A stretch of DNA of 64,000 nucleotides from Rhizobium sp. L43 (lineage in GTDB: Bacteria > Pseudomonadota > Alphaproteobacteria > Rhizobiales > Rhizobiaceae), in the NCBI RefSeq assembly GCF_002531725.1, contig NZ_NWSQ01000008.1, positions 124,001-188,000 of the forward strand. Direction: 5' to 3'. The notes beneath the pieces are model-generated. The model saw only the letters and a list, made by a program, of their open reading frames with translations, was not told where the DNA came from and made no database searches. Made by a program: the position numbers and the translations under genes. Of the stretch, positions 25,201 through 33,319 are shown piece after piece (positions within the stretch are counted from its first letter, which is position 1; every line of letters starts with the position of its first letter).

Positions 25201-26586
25201 TTAGAATTCGGCCCATTCTTCCTGCTTCAGGGCCGTATTGCCGCGCGCGACCGGCGGCCGGCCGGCGCTGGCGCTGGGGTTGCGCACAGGAGTCGCCATA
25301 GCCGTGGCGGTTCTGCGGAGCGCCGCGACCTGGGATGACCCGCTGTCGCCGAGCTGGAAGCCGGCGATGAGATCACGAAGGCGGCCTGCCTCGCCGGCAA
25401 GCGTTGCGCTCGCCGCATTGCTTTCCTCGACCATCGCCGCATTCTGCTGCGTTACCTGATCCATCTGGTTGACGGCGGTGTTGACTTCCGAAAGTCCCAG
25501 GGATTGCTCCTTCGCGGATGTGGCGATCGCATCCATGTGCTGGTTGACCGTGACGATATAGTCTTCGATGGTCTTCAGCGCCTGGCCGGTTTCGCTGACG
25601 AGCCTGACGCCGCTCTCCACTTCGACCGAGGAGTTGCGGATAAGGTCCTTGATTTCCTTGGCGGCTTGCGCCGAGCGCTGGGCAAGCTCGCGCACTTCCT
25701 GTGCGACGACCGCAAAACCCTTGCCGGCATCGCCGGCACGCGCCGCTTCCACGCCGGCATTCAGCGCCAGCAGGTTCGTCTGGAAGGCGATCTCGTCGAT
25801 CACTCCGATGATATTGGAAACCTGGTTCGAGGACTGCGCGATCTTCTGCATGGCATGGACCGCATCCGCGACGACCTTGCCCGACTGGACGGCGCTGGTA
25901 TTGGCCTGCACCGCCACCGTGCGGGCTTCGTCAGCGCGTTTCGAGGAGTTCGAAACATTTGCGGTAATCTGGTCGAGGGCGGCGGCGGTCTCTTCAAGCG
26001 AAGCGGCCTGCTGTTCGGTGCGCTTGGCAAGATCCTGGGCGCTGATGCTGATCTCACGCGTGCCGCTGTCGATCTGGCCGGTCGATTGAGCGACGGCGCG
26101 CAATGTCTGCTGGAGCTGCGCGACGGCTGCGTTGAAATCGGCCCGCAGGCTTTCGAAATCCGGGGCGAAAGACTGGGTCAGTTGGAAGCCGAGGTTTCCG
26201 CCGGCAAGATGCTTCAAGCCGTCGGCAAGACCGGAGGTCGCCTGCGCCATCTGCTCTGCACGAAGGCGGTCCGCCTCCGCCTTCTGCCGGCGCTCTTCCT
26301 CGGTCATATTGCGGTTGGCGGCGGCCTCTTCCTCCAGTCGCTTGGCGGCCAATCCATTGGCCCGGAAGACTTCGACGGCGGAGGACATTTCACCGATTTC
26401 ATCGCCGCGGTCGGCTCCGGGGATATCGAGGGCGAGGTTGCCGCCGGCGATGGCACCCATCGTTTCGGTCAGGCGGCGGATCGGCCGCACGATCTGTCCG
26501 AGGCTGACGGCAGTCGCGATGGCCAGCGAGACAAGCGCTGATGTCACCAGCACGATATAGCTCGTGACGATGGTCTCGTTGGTCAC
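25201..26586 (-). CDS. Chemoreceptor, C-terminal part of a frameshifted gene
   Basis: A 461-residue stretch holding TM2 (SYIVLVTSALVSLAIATAV), HAMP (IVRPIRRLTETMGAIAGGN) and the full signalling domain with the tip [20 protein letters not shown]. It ends in EEWAEF, which fits the xWxxF pentapeptide that tethers CheR/CheB. It could start at the GTG at 26586, but a receptor without its first membrane segment and sensor makes little sense. The piece just upstream (26583-27131) is exactly the missing N-terminal part in another frame. Adding one base near 26586 would join them into a normal chemoreceptor of about 643 residues. Confidence 0.85.
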   Translation of the reverse strand: MTNETIVTSYIVLVTSALVSLAIATAVSLGQIVRPIRRLTETMGAIAGGNLALDIPGADRGDEIGEMSSAVEVFRANGLAAKRLEEEAAANRNMTEEERRQKAEADRLRAEQMAQATSGLADGLKHLAGGNLGFQLTQSFAPDFESLRADFNAAVAQLQQTLRAVAQSTGQIDSGTREISISAQDLAKRTEQQAASLEETAAALDQITANVSNSSKRADEARTVAVQANTSAVQSGKVVADAVHAMQKIAQSSNQVSNIIGVIDEIAFQTNLLALNAGVEAARAGDAGKGFAVVAQEVRELAQRSAQAAKEIKDLIRNSSVEVESGVRLVSETGQALKTIEDYIVTVNQHMDAIATSAKEQSLGLSEVNTAVNQMDQVTQQNAAMVEESNAASATLAGEAGRLRDLIAGFQLGDSGSSQVAALRRTATAMATPVRNPSASAGRPPVARGNTALKQEEWAEF

Positions 26587-27131
26587 GCGCTTGCGGCATC
26601 GTTCTTCCGTTTCAGTTCCGCCTTTGCCCAGGCATAAAGCTCTGTTACGTCGGCGTCGAACTTCATTCTTGCGGGCTTGAAGCTGCCAATTGACAGATGC
26701 AGAGCGGTGGTATCGTCGCTCGCCAGCGACGCCGTCACGATGGGCGGCGTTATCGCCTGCAAGCCGCGCAGATCGGATTTAACCTCGTCGAAACGCGCCT
26801 TTTCGCCTGGATAATGGCTTGCCGCATCATCGATGAAGCCCGCGGTCTCATCAAACACCTGCGCTAGCTCGCTTTCCGACTTCTTGACGCTCTCCTGATC
26901 CGGCTCGGCAATGAGGCGGAAGAGAACGCGGCCGATCGAGTCGGAATTACCGGTGATTTCCGCAAGCTTGTTCGTCCCGCTTGCATCCACGTCCAGGAGC
27001 CTGCTGTAGGTGTCGTCGATCGACCGCAGCTTCGTGGAAACATAGACACTGACGCTGACCCCGACGATGACGGTGAAAACTGTCAATCCCAGCAGTTTCG
27101 GGCCTATTTTGAGAGACTTCAGGGAAATCAT
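26583..27131 (-). CDS. Chemoreceptor, N-terminal sensor part of a frameshifted gene
   Basis: A 182-residue stretch with TM1 near residues 14-34 (LLGLTVFTVIVGVSVSVYVS) and a helical periplasmic sensor domain. It stops after RKNDAASA. The stop TGA overlaps the GTG from which the rest of the receptor would be read (25201-26586). In intact relatives these are one protein, so either this copy has lost one base, or the sequence has an error, or expression needs a +1/-2 frameshift. I see no classic slippery site at the junction. Confidence 0.8.
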   Translation of the reverse strand: MISLKSLKIGPKLLGLTVFTVIVGVSVSVYVSTKLRSIDDTYSRLLDVDASGTNKLAEITGNSDSIGRVLFRLIAEPDQESVKKSESELAQVFDETAGFIDDAASHYPGEKARFDEVKSDLRGLQAITPPIVTASLASDDTTALHLSIGSFKPARMKFDADVTELYAWAKAELKRKNDAASA

Positions 27132-27569
27132 GATACTGTTCCAGTGCGTGCGTTAGATATTTACAGAAATCAAGCATCGTACTCGCTTCACATTCCGGCG
27201 TTTTGGCAACTCCAATCGGAAGCATGTACTATTGCGACGAAATATATCGCGCGATTATAGAGTATCCGAACAAGATTACTTATGAGTGTGATGAAATTAC
27301 CCGCAAACCCAGGATGCAATCGAACATATAATTATAATTTTAGAAAATTACGGAGTATTTTCGGCGCATCATGGCCGGATCTATTGTTATGTCCGTCTGA
27401 CACAAGAAATTGCATGCGGAAATTAAGATGGTGTAAACGATACAATAGCGTTGGCGCCGGCACTCGGAATTTTGCGCATTTCGGATAGTCACGCATAAAC
27501 CGTACAGGCTGGCCGAGAAATTTCGCTCAGAAAATGCGCAATAGGCTTGGAAGCCATGCGCAAGACAAA
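27132..27569. other. AT-rich intergenic region, no gene recognised
   Basis: A region clearly richer in A+T than its surroundings (especially 27220-27370), between the split chemoreceptor and the terminator of the sugar operon. Short open frames exist, but none has a good ribosome binding site or a recognisable pattern. It probably carries the chemoreceptor promoter. Confidence 0.5.
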
Positions 27570-27619
27570 CGGCTGAAGCGCGCCGCATCGATCTACTTCG
27601 ATGCGGCGCGCTTCAGCCG
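27570..27619 (-). terminator. Very long perfect hairpin ending the oligosaccharide operon
   Basis: Arms of 22 bases (27570-27591 and 27598-27619) pair perfectly around a six-base loop. Read leftward, the hairpin is followed by TTTGTCTTG, so it can terminate the operon whose last gene stops at 27705. The stem is longer than most terminators. Confidence 0.65.
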
Positions 27620-27704
27620 GCGCTCAGAGATGCGAATGCGGTTTCGCTTGGGAGGAGATCTGGCTCCACGTCTCCCCCGATTTCGGGTTATGCGCCAGCC
27701 TCGT

Positions 27705-28763
27705 TTACTTCATGCCGGTTCCGGCAATGCCTGTCGTGATGTATTTCTGCAGGAACAGGAAGACGACGGTGACAGGCAGCAGGCTGAGGAAGGTCATCGC
27801 CAGGATATAGTGCCACTGCACCGAGAACTCTCCCTGGAAGGCGTTGAGGCCGACCTGCAGCGTGAAATTCTCGCGACTGTTGAGAACGATGAGCGGCCAG
27901 AGAAAGTCGTTCCAGCGCCAGAGCACCGAGAATATCGCCAGCACCGCAAGCGCGGGCGCCGTCAGCGGCAGGATGATGCGCCAGAAGATGCAGAATTCGC
28001 TCGCCGCATCGACGCGCGCCGCCTCGATCAGCTCGTCCGGTATGGTCAGCATATATTGCCGCAGCAGGAAGACGGCGGTCGGAGAGGCGATCGTCGGCAG
28101 GATGACACCCCAGAGATTGTCGGCAAGCCCGACACCGACGATGACGAGATAGGCCGGGACCATGACGACTGCGAGCGGGATCATCAGGGTCGAGATGATG
28201 ATGACGAAAACCGTCGTGTCGCCGCGAAATTTGTATTTCGACAGCGCAAAGGCCGCCATGGCGTTGACGATGAGCGTCAGAAGCGTCGCAACCACGGTGA
28301 CGAAGACCGAATTCTTCAGGAAGGTCAAGAAGTTGAAGCGCGTCAGCGGATCGGTGTAATTCTCGGTGGCGACGGTCAGGTGCTGCACCGGCGTGATCCC
28401 CTTCACGTCGACGCTGACCGGCTGCCCCGGGTTTGCAGGATCAACCATCTGGGCCTTGAGGCCGATGCGCCGCACCATGGCCATTTCGCGCGAGCGGCCG
28501 TCGATGGTGACCTGCCAGAGGCTGAGCGGTTTGTCGAAGCCGGGCACGGTCTGCTCCACGGCGGCGCGCGGCAGCAGGGTCGGCGGAAAACGGGTGATTT
28601 CGGCCGCCGGCTTCAGCGAGGAGAGGCCGGCCCAGACGACGGGAACGAGCACCGCCAGTGTTCCGCCGATCAGCCAGACCCATGACAAAATATCGGTGAT
28701 GTCGATGCGTCCGGCCCGGCGCGTGCGCGTCATGAAGCGGATCGGGTTCATAGAGCTGTTCAT
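27705..28763 (-). CDS. Carbohydrate ABC transporter permease (MalG type)
   Basis: A 352-residue inner-membrane permease with six segments and the EAA loop contacting the ATPase (ELIEAARVDAASEFCIFWRI). The insert between TM1 and TM2 is long (about residues 60-125), as in some plant-oligosaccharide importers. I chose the ATG at 28763, which lies next to the stop of the partner permease gene; frame upstream of this is only overlap. It is the last gene of the operon that runs from 35842 to 27705. With the partner permease, the ATPase at 29754 and the divergent binding protein at 36034, it makes a full CUT1 importer. Confidence 0.9.
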   Translation of the reverse strand: MNSSMNPIRFMTRTRRAGRIDITDILSWVWLIGGTLAVLVPVVWAGLSSLKPAAEITRFPPTLLPRAAVEQTVPGFDKPLSLWQVTIDGRSREMAMVRRIGLKAQMVDPANPGQPVSVDVKGITPVQHLTVATENYTDPLTRFNFLTFLKNSVFVTVVATLLTLIVNAMAAFALSKYKFRGDTTVFVIIISTLMIPLAVVMVPAYLVIVGVGLADNLWGVILPTIASPTAVFLLRQYMLTIPDELIEAARVDAASEFCIFWRIILPLTAPALAVLAIFSVLWRWNDFLWPLIVLNSRENFTLQVGLNAFQGEFSVQWHYILAMTFLSLLPVTVVFLFLQKYITTGIAGTGMK

Positions 28764-28764
28764 C

Positions 28765-29751
28765 TCAGGACTCCATTCGCTTGCCGAGGCGCAGCTGTAT
28801 GAGGGTGAGGACCAGAAGCACCAGTCCCATGAGAACCGATGCGGCAGAGGCAAGGCCGAAGAGACGCAGATCGCTGCTGAAGGCCATCTGGTAGATATAT
28901 TGGACGATGAAGCTGTTGGCCGTGCCGGGACCGCCGCCATTGGTCAGAACCCAGGCCTCGTCGAAGATCTGCACAGACTTGATCATCAGAAGGATGAAGA
29001 CGACGAGCAGGTTCGGCGCAAGCAGCGGCAGCGTGATCCTGAAAAGGGTGCGGCGCGGCGAAGCGGCGTCGATGGAGGCCGCCTCGTAGAGCTCCTTCGG
29101 GATCGCCTGGAGGCCGGCGAGCAGAATGAGCGTGTAGAAGCCCATGTGGAACCAGACCGACACCACGACGACGAAGAAGCGCGACCAGCCGACATCCAAC
29201 AGGAAGATTTCAGGAGGAACGCCAATCATCTGAAAGAAGGCGTTCAACAGCCCATTGCGATCGAGGAACCATTTCCAGATCAGGCCGATGACGACGGGCG
29301 ACAGCAGCACGGGATAGAAGAACATCGCCCGGAAGAAGCCGCGCGCAAAAATCGCCCGATTGAGGATCAGCGCCGTAATCAGCGCCACCAGCAATGTGGC
29401 GGTGACGTTCAATGCCACGAACCAGAGCGTATTCCACACCGCCGTCCAGAACAGCGATTCCTGGCAGGTTCCCGGCTGCAGATAATTGCCGCAGGACAGC
29501 AGGGCACGGAAATTGTCGAAGCCGACGAAGGGCCGCTCCGAGACGAAAAGATTGGTGCCGCCGGTGAAGGCGTAACCGACCGCGATCGCGATCGGAAGGA
29601 ACGTGAAGATGGCGAACAGAACGAGGTTGGGCGTCAGGAACAGCCAGGGCATGCGCTTGCGGCCGAAGACGCGCTCGACCGCATTCATCGGAGCCTCGAC
29701 CACCCTCATCGCCGTTTCGCCCGCCTGGGAGAGCAATGCACCAGCCGCCAT
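28765..29751 (-). CDS. Carbohydrate ABC transporter permease (MalF type)
   Basis: A 328-residue permease with six to seven membrane segments and the EAA loop (ELYEAASIDAASPRRTLFRI). The N-terminal segment MPWLFLTPNLVLFAIFTFLPIAI is typical of CUT1 MalF-like proteins. It sits between the ATPase and the second permease with almost no spacing, so the three are co-translated. The substrate is inferred from the GH28 and GH105 genes upstream in the operon: probably pectin- or rhamnogalacturonan-derived oligosaccharides. Confidence 0.92.
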   Translation of the reverse strand: MAAGALLSQAGETAMRVVEAPMNAVERVFGRKRMPWLFLTPNLVLFAIFTFLPIAIAVGYAFTGGTNLFVSERPFVGFDNFRALLSCGNYLQPGTCQESLFWTAVWNTLWFVALNVTATLLVALITALILNRAIFARGFFRAMFFYPVLLSPVVIGLIWKWFLDRNGLLNAFFQMIGVPPEIFLLDVGWSRFFVVVVSVWFHMGFYTLILLAGLQAIPKELYEAASIDAASPRRTLFRITLPLLAPNLLVVFILLMIKSVQIFDEAWVLTNGGGPGTANSFIVQYIYQMAFSSDLRLFGLASAASVLMGLVLLVLTLIQLRLGKRMES

Positions 29752-29753
29752 GA

Positions 29754-30860
29754 TCAGCGCCTCCCCGGTCCTGGTCGACGGGCAAAAGCAAGTTCGCTTT
29801 TGGGATCGAACAGATGAATACGTGCCGGATCGGCATCGATCACGAGCCGGTCGCCCTGAACAGGTGCGAAATGGCCTGCCTCGTGGATGATGATCTGCTC
29901 GTCCTGTCCCTCGAGGTTGCCGTAGACATAGGTCTCGGTACCCAGGCCTTCGTGATACTGCACGACGAACGGCAGGCCCTGTCCGCTGGACCGGGAGAAA
30001 TGGGCAGGCCTTATGCCGGCGAGAACTTCCTGCCCCACCGCAATGCCGGCGGGGTCGACATCGCTGACGATCCTGCCGCCGTTGGCGACATCGATGGCGA
30101 TGCCGCTTTCCGTGACGGCCGCGACCTTGCCCTTGATGATGTTCATGCGCGGCGAGCCGAGGAAGCCGGCGACGAAGAGATTGCGCGGATGGTCGAAGAG
30201 TTCCAGCGGTGCGCCGACCTGCTCGACCCGCCCAGCGCGCAGCACGACGATCTTGTCGGCCATCGTCATCGCCTCGACCTGGTCGTGCGTGACATAGATC
30301 ATCGTCGTCTTGATCTCGCGGTGGAGCTTGGTGATCTCGGCCCGGGTCTGGACGCGCAACGCCGCATCGAGATTGGACAGCGGCTCGTCGAAGAGGAAAA
30401 TATCCGGTTCGCGGACGATGGCCCGGCCGATCGCCACGCGCTGGCGCTGGCCGCCGGAAAGCTGCTTCGGGCGCCGGTCGAGATAGGGTTCGATCGCCAG
30501 CATCCTGGCGGCCTCGGCAATCCGCGCCTCGATCTCGGCGCGCTTGAATTTCAGGTTTTCAAGGCCGAAAGCGAGGTTCTTGCGAACGCTCATATGCGGA
30601 TAAAGCGCGTAGGATTGGAAGACCATGGCGATCTTGCGCTCGGCCGGCGAAAGGGCACTGACGTCGCGGCTCCCGATCGCGATTCCGCCCGACGTCACCT
30701 CTTCAAGGCCGGCGATGACGCGCAAAAGGGTCGACTTGCCGCATCCCGACGGGCCGACGAAGACGACGAACTCGCCGTCCTTGATATCGAGTTCGACGTC
30801 ATGCAGCACTTTGACGGAGCCATATGACTTGTTGACGGTGGAAAGTTTCAGTTCTGCCAT
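29754..30860 (-). CDS. Sugar ABC transporter ATP-binding protein (UgpC/MalK family)
   Basis: A 368-residue ATPase. Walker A is GPSGCGKST, the signature LSGGQRQRVAIGRA, Walker B IFLFDEPLSNLD, and the switch His is in YVTHDQVEAMT. A C-terminal OB-fold regulatory domain (about residues 240-360) marks the MalK/UgpC type. It energises the two permeases downstream. It is the only MalK-type ATPase in this window, so it may also serve the fucoside and uronide importers, which lack their own here. It overlaps the GH28 gene by 13 bases. Confidence 0.94.
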   Translation of the reverse strand: MAELKLSTVNKSYGSVKVLHDVELDIKDGEFVVFVGPSGCGKSTLLRVIAGLEEVTSGGIAIGSRDVSALSPAERKIAMVFQSYALYPHMSVRKNLAFGLENLKFKRAEIEARIAEAARMLAIEPYLDRRPKQLSGGQRQRVAIGRAIVREPDIFLFDEPLSNLDAALRVQTRAEITKLHREIKTTMIYVTHDQVEAMTMADKIVVLRAGRVEQVGAPLELFDHPRNLFVAGFLGSPRMNIIKGKVAAVTESGIAIDVANGGRIVSDVDPAGIAVGQEVLAGIRPAHFSRSSGQGLPFVVQYHEGLGTETYVYGNLEGQDEQIIIHEAGHFAPVQGDRLVIDADPARIHLFDPKSELAFARRPGPGRR

Positions 30861-32212
30861 GTCCCGCTCCCATCAGGTGCCGCCGTTTCGAAGACGACGT
30901 CGATTGTGTTCCAGCCTTGCGGCCGAGGTGTCGGCCTATTGATCCGCACCTCGTTCATCAGGATCCCGGCAACATCAGCCACATAGACGGCCGGCATTCC
31001 TCCGGGATAGTGTTCCAGGCCGATCACCCGCCCGTCCGAGCCGCGCGTCCAGGCATTGGCCCGGCCGCCGCCGTCGGCCTTCGGCGCCAGATCCGCGTTC
31101 GTCGGCCGCAGGTCATAGAACTGAGCGGTGCCGAGCTGCCCCGGCTGCTGATCGATGCCGATGCGCGCCAGCGATACGTTGCGGATGCCGGCCGATGAGG
31201 TCGAAATGACGGTGATCGCCCCTTCCATGCATCCGGTGATGTCCTCGACAACGAGGTTTTCGATGGCGCCCGCCGTGCGTTCGGCGACGCGGTCGACGAC
31301 GTTGACGGTCAGCGCCTCCCCAGAGCCCCAGAAACCATCGAGCGTTTCGCGGCACTCTACCGCAATCCGGGAAAACCTCACGTTCGAGATCCGGCCGCCG
31401 TCGCGCGAAAATATGCCGAGCGCCCGGTTGGAGGACGAGACGCTGCAATCCTCGAAGACGACATTGGTGACGTCGCCATGCGTTTCCGTGCCGATCTTCA
31501 GCGCGCAGCTGAGGCTCTGAACGGAGCAGCGGCGGACAAGAATGTTCTCGCATCGGCCGATGGCAACAGCCTGCGGACCGATGCTCGTCTTCAGGCATAT
31601 GCCGTCATCGGCCGTCGATATCGTGCAGCCCTCGATGACGGCGCCGCGGCAGGCATCGAGGACGATGCCATCCGTATTGGGCAGGCGGCGGTCGTTTTCG
31701 ATGGTGACGTTGCGGACCGCGACATCGGTGCAGTCGACGAAATGCAGCGTCCACATCGGCGAGCGGCTGATCGTGACAGAGCTGATCTCGACCTCGTCGC
31801 AGCCTTCGAAGACGACGACGCGGGGACGGAATTCGGCCGGGATGAAAGTTCCCACTGACTCGTCATCGCCAATGATGAAACTTTCGCAGCCGGCTTCGAT
31901 GCGCCCTTCCCCCGTCAGGCTGATCCGGCGCACACCTCTCGCCACGATCATGCCGCGGTCCGATTTTTCCGCGATCACCGAAACGCTCGTGTGCGCGTAA
32001 GCCGCATAATCGGGAACGGGACGCAGGATCGCGCCGGCGGAAAGATGCAGATCGACACCGGAGCGCAGCCGGAGCCCCTGGCAGATGTGGATGCCTGCCA
32101 GGAGCTCCAGGCGTCCGCCGCCGGAAGCCGAAAGGCCGTCGATCGCCGCCTGCAGACGGTCGGTATTGTCGCTGTCGAGCGCCTCAATCGCGACAAGGGA
32201 GGTAGCACTCAT
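30848..32212 (-). CDS. GH28-family glycoside hydrolase (polygalacturonase-like)
   Basis: A 454-residue right-handed beta-helix protein. GH28 marks are visible: NTDG (179-182), ADDGICLK with the Asp pair at 202-203, and GTETHGD (241-247) supplying His245. The usual RIK substrate motif is not clear. There is no signal peptide, so it should act in the cytoplasm on imported oligogalacturonides or rhamnogalacturonan oligomers, releasing residues exo-wise. That substrate is an inference from the family and from the GH105 gene next to it. It overlaps the ATPase gene by 13 bases and the GH105 gene by four. Confidence 0.85.
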   Translation of the reverse strand: MSATSLVAIEALDSDNTDRLQAAIDGLSASGGGRLELLAGIHICQGLRLRSGVDLHLSAGAILRPVPDYAAYAHTSVSVIAEKSDRGMIVARGVRRISLTGEGRIEAGCESFIIGDDESVGTFIPAEFRPRVVVFEGCDEVEISSVTISRSPMWTLHFVDCTDVAVRNVTIENDRRLPNTDGIVLDACRGAVIEGCTISTADDGICLKTSIGPQAVAIGRCENILVRRCSVQSLSCALKIGTETHGDVTNVVFEDCSVSSSNRALGIFSRDGGRISNVRFSRIAVECRETLDGFWGSGEALTVNVVDRVAERTAGAIENLVVEDITGCMEGAITVISTSSAGIRNVSLARIGIDQQPGQLGTAQFYDLRPTNADLAPKADGGGRANAWTRGSDGRVIGLEHYPGGMPAVYVADVAGILMNEVRINRPTPRPQGWNTIDVVFETAAPDGSGTWQN

Positions 32213-33303
32213 TGGCGATGGCCGTTCTCGATGACGACTTCCGTCAGCAGCAGCATGGTCAGCGCCTGGCCATAAGGAGTGGGCAGGTTCGGGATGCGGC
32301 GGTAGAAATCGAGGTCATGGCCCATCGGCGTGCCGTCCGAGACGCCGTGGACGACGCCTTCTTCGTCGATCTGCGCCAGCACCGCCGCAAGCGCGCGCTC
32401 GGCATAAGCCTTGTCGCTTTCGGCAAGAATGCCGGCGTCGACGGCGCGCAGGATGCCATAGGCGATGCCTGCTGTGGCCGAGGTTTCCAACGGCGAGGAC
32501 GGATCGTCCAGAAGCGTCGTGAACATGCCGTCCGGCCGCTGATATGCCTTCAGCGAGCGCACCTGGCTGACGAGAACGTTCGACAGGAAACGCCGGTCCT
32601 TCTCGCTGAGGTTCGGCACGATGTCGAAGAGTTCAGGGATCGCCACCGTGATCCAGGCATTGCCGCGCGCCCAGAAGGCATTGGCGAAATTGTGCCGGCC
32701 GTTGAAGGTCCAGCCGTGATACCAGAGGCCGCTCACCGGATCTGAGAGATAGCGGGTGTGGATCAAGAACTGATAGACGGCCTCGTCGATCCAGTCATTG
32801 CGGTCGCAGAGCACGCCCGCCTGGGCGAGGAAGAGGCAGGCCATGAACAGCGTGTCGTCCCACAATTCGCCGTCGTTGAGACGCTCCTTGACGACGTGCT
32901 GAAAGCCGCCGTCTTCGGTCTTCGGCAATTCCTTGACGAGCCATTCGGCCCAGTCCTCGACGAGAGCGCGGAAATCGGGGCGATCAACATGCTGGACGAG
33001 AATTGCGAGCGGCAGCATCGGCGCCGTGCTGTTGATCTGGCGCGGCGGAATACCGCGTTCGATCTGGGCGCTGTACCAGGCGACGAGCTCCTGCAGCGCC
33101 TTCTGGTCATTGGTGGCAACCGCGCGCCTGAGGAACCCATAGAGGCCGACACCGACTTCCCAGTCCCATTCGTCGAACTGGATTCCGGAGGCAGCGCTTC
33201 CCGTCACGAGACCTTCCTTGATGCCTCTGAGCCGGCTGAAAGCCGTCGCCACGCGATCGATCGTCGTCAGGAGAGCGGCGTTATCGACAGATGCTGTGTT
33301 CAT
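32209..33303 (-). CDS. GH105-family unsaturated rhamnogalacturonyl hydrolase
   Basis: A 364-residue (alpha/alpha)6-barrel enzyme like YteR/YesR. These remove unsaturated galacturonic acid from oligosaccharides made by pectate or rhamnogalacturonan lyases. Supporting patterns are GELWDDTLFMACLFLA (Asp149/Asp150), LWYHGWTF, and FWARGNAWITVAIPE. There is no signal peptide, so it acts inside the cell. It sits between the GH28 gene and the unknown 840-residue protein gene. Family GH88 is close in fold, but the WDDT and WARGNAW patterns favour GH105. Confidence 0.88.
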   Translation of the reverse strand: MNTASVDNAALLTTIDRVATAFSRLRGIKEGLVTGSAASGIQFDEWDWEVGVGLYGFLRRAVATNDQKALQELVAWYSAQIERGIPPRQINSTAPMLPLAILVQHVDRPDFRALVEDWAEWLVKELPKTEDGGFQHVVKERLNDGELWDDTLFMACLFLAQAGVLCDRNDWIDEAVYQFLIHTRYLSDPVSGLWYHGWTFNGRHNFANAFWARGNAWITVAIPELFDIVPNLSEKDRRFLSNVLVSQVRSLKAYQRPDGMFTTLLDDPSSPLETSATAGIAYGILRAVDAGILAESDKAYAERALAAVLAQIDEEGVVHGVSDGTPMGHDLDFYRRIPNLPTPYGQALTMLLLTEVVIENGHRQ

Positions 33304-33319
33304 GCTGGAGACCTATGTT

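Noticed and set aside
25201..27131. Programmed ribosomal frameshifting in the split chemoreceptor
   Set aside because: No slippery heptamer or downstream structure is evident at the junction. A mutation or sequence error is the simpler reading.
27534..29817. Long plus-strand frames opposite the two permease genes
   Set aside because: They mirror clear membrane proteins on the other strand and show no family motifs.
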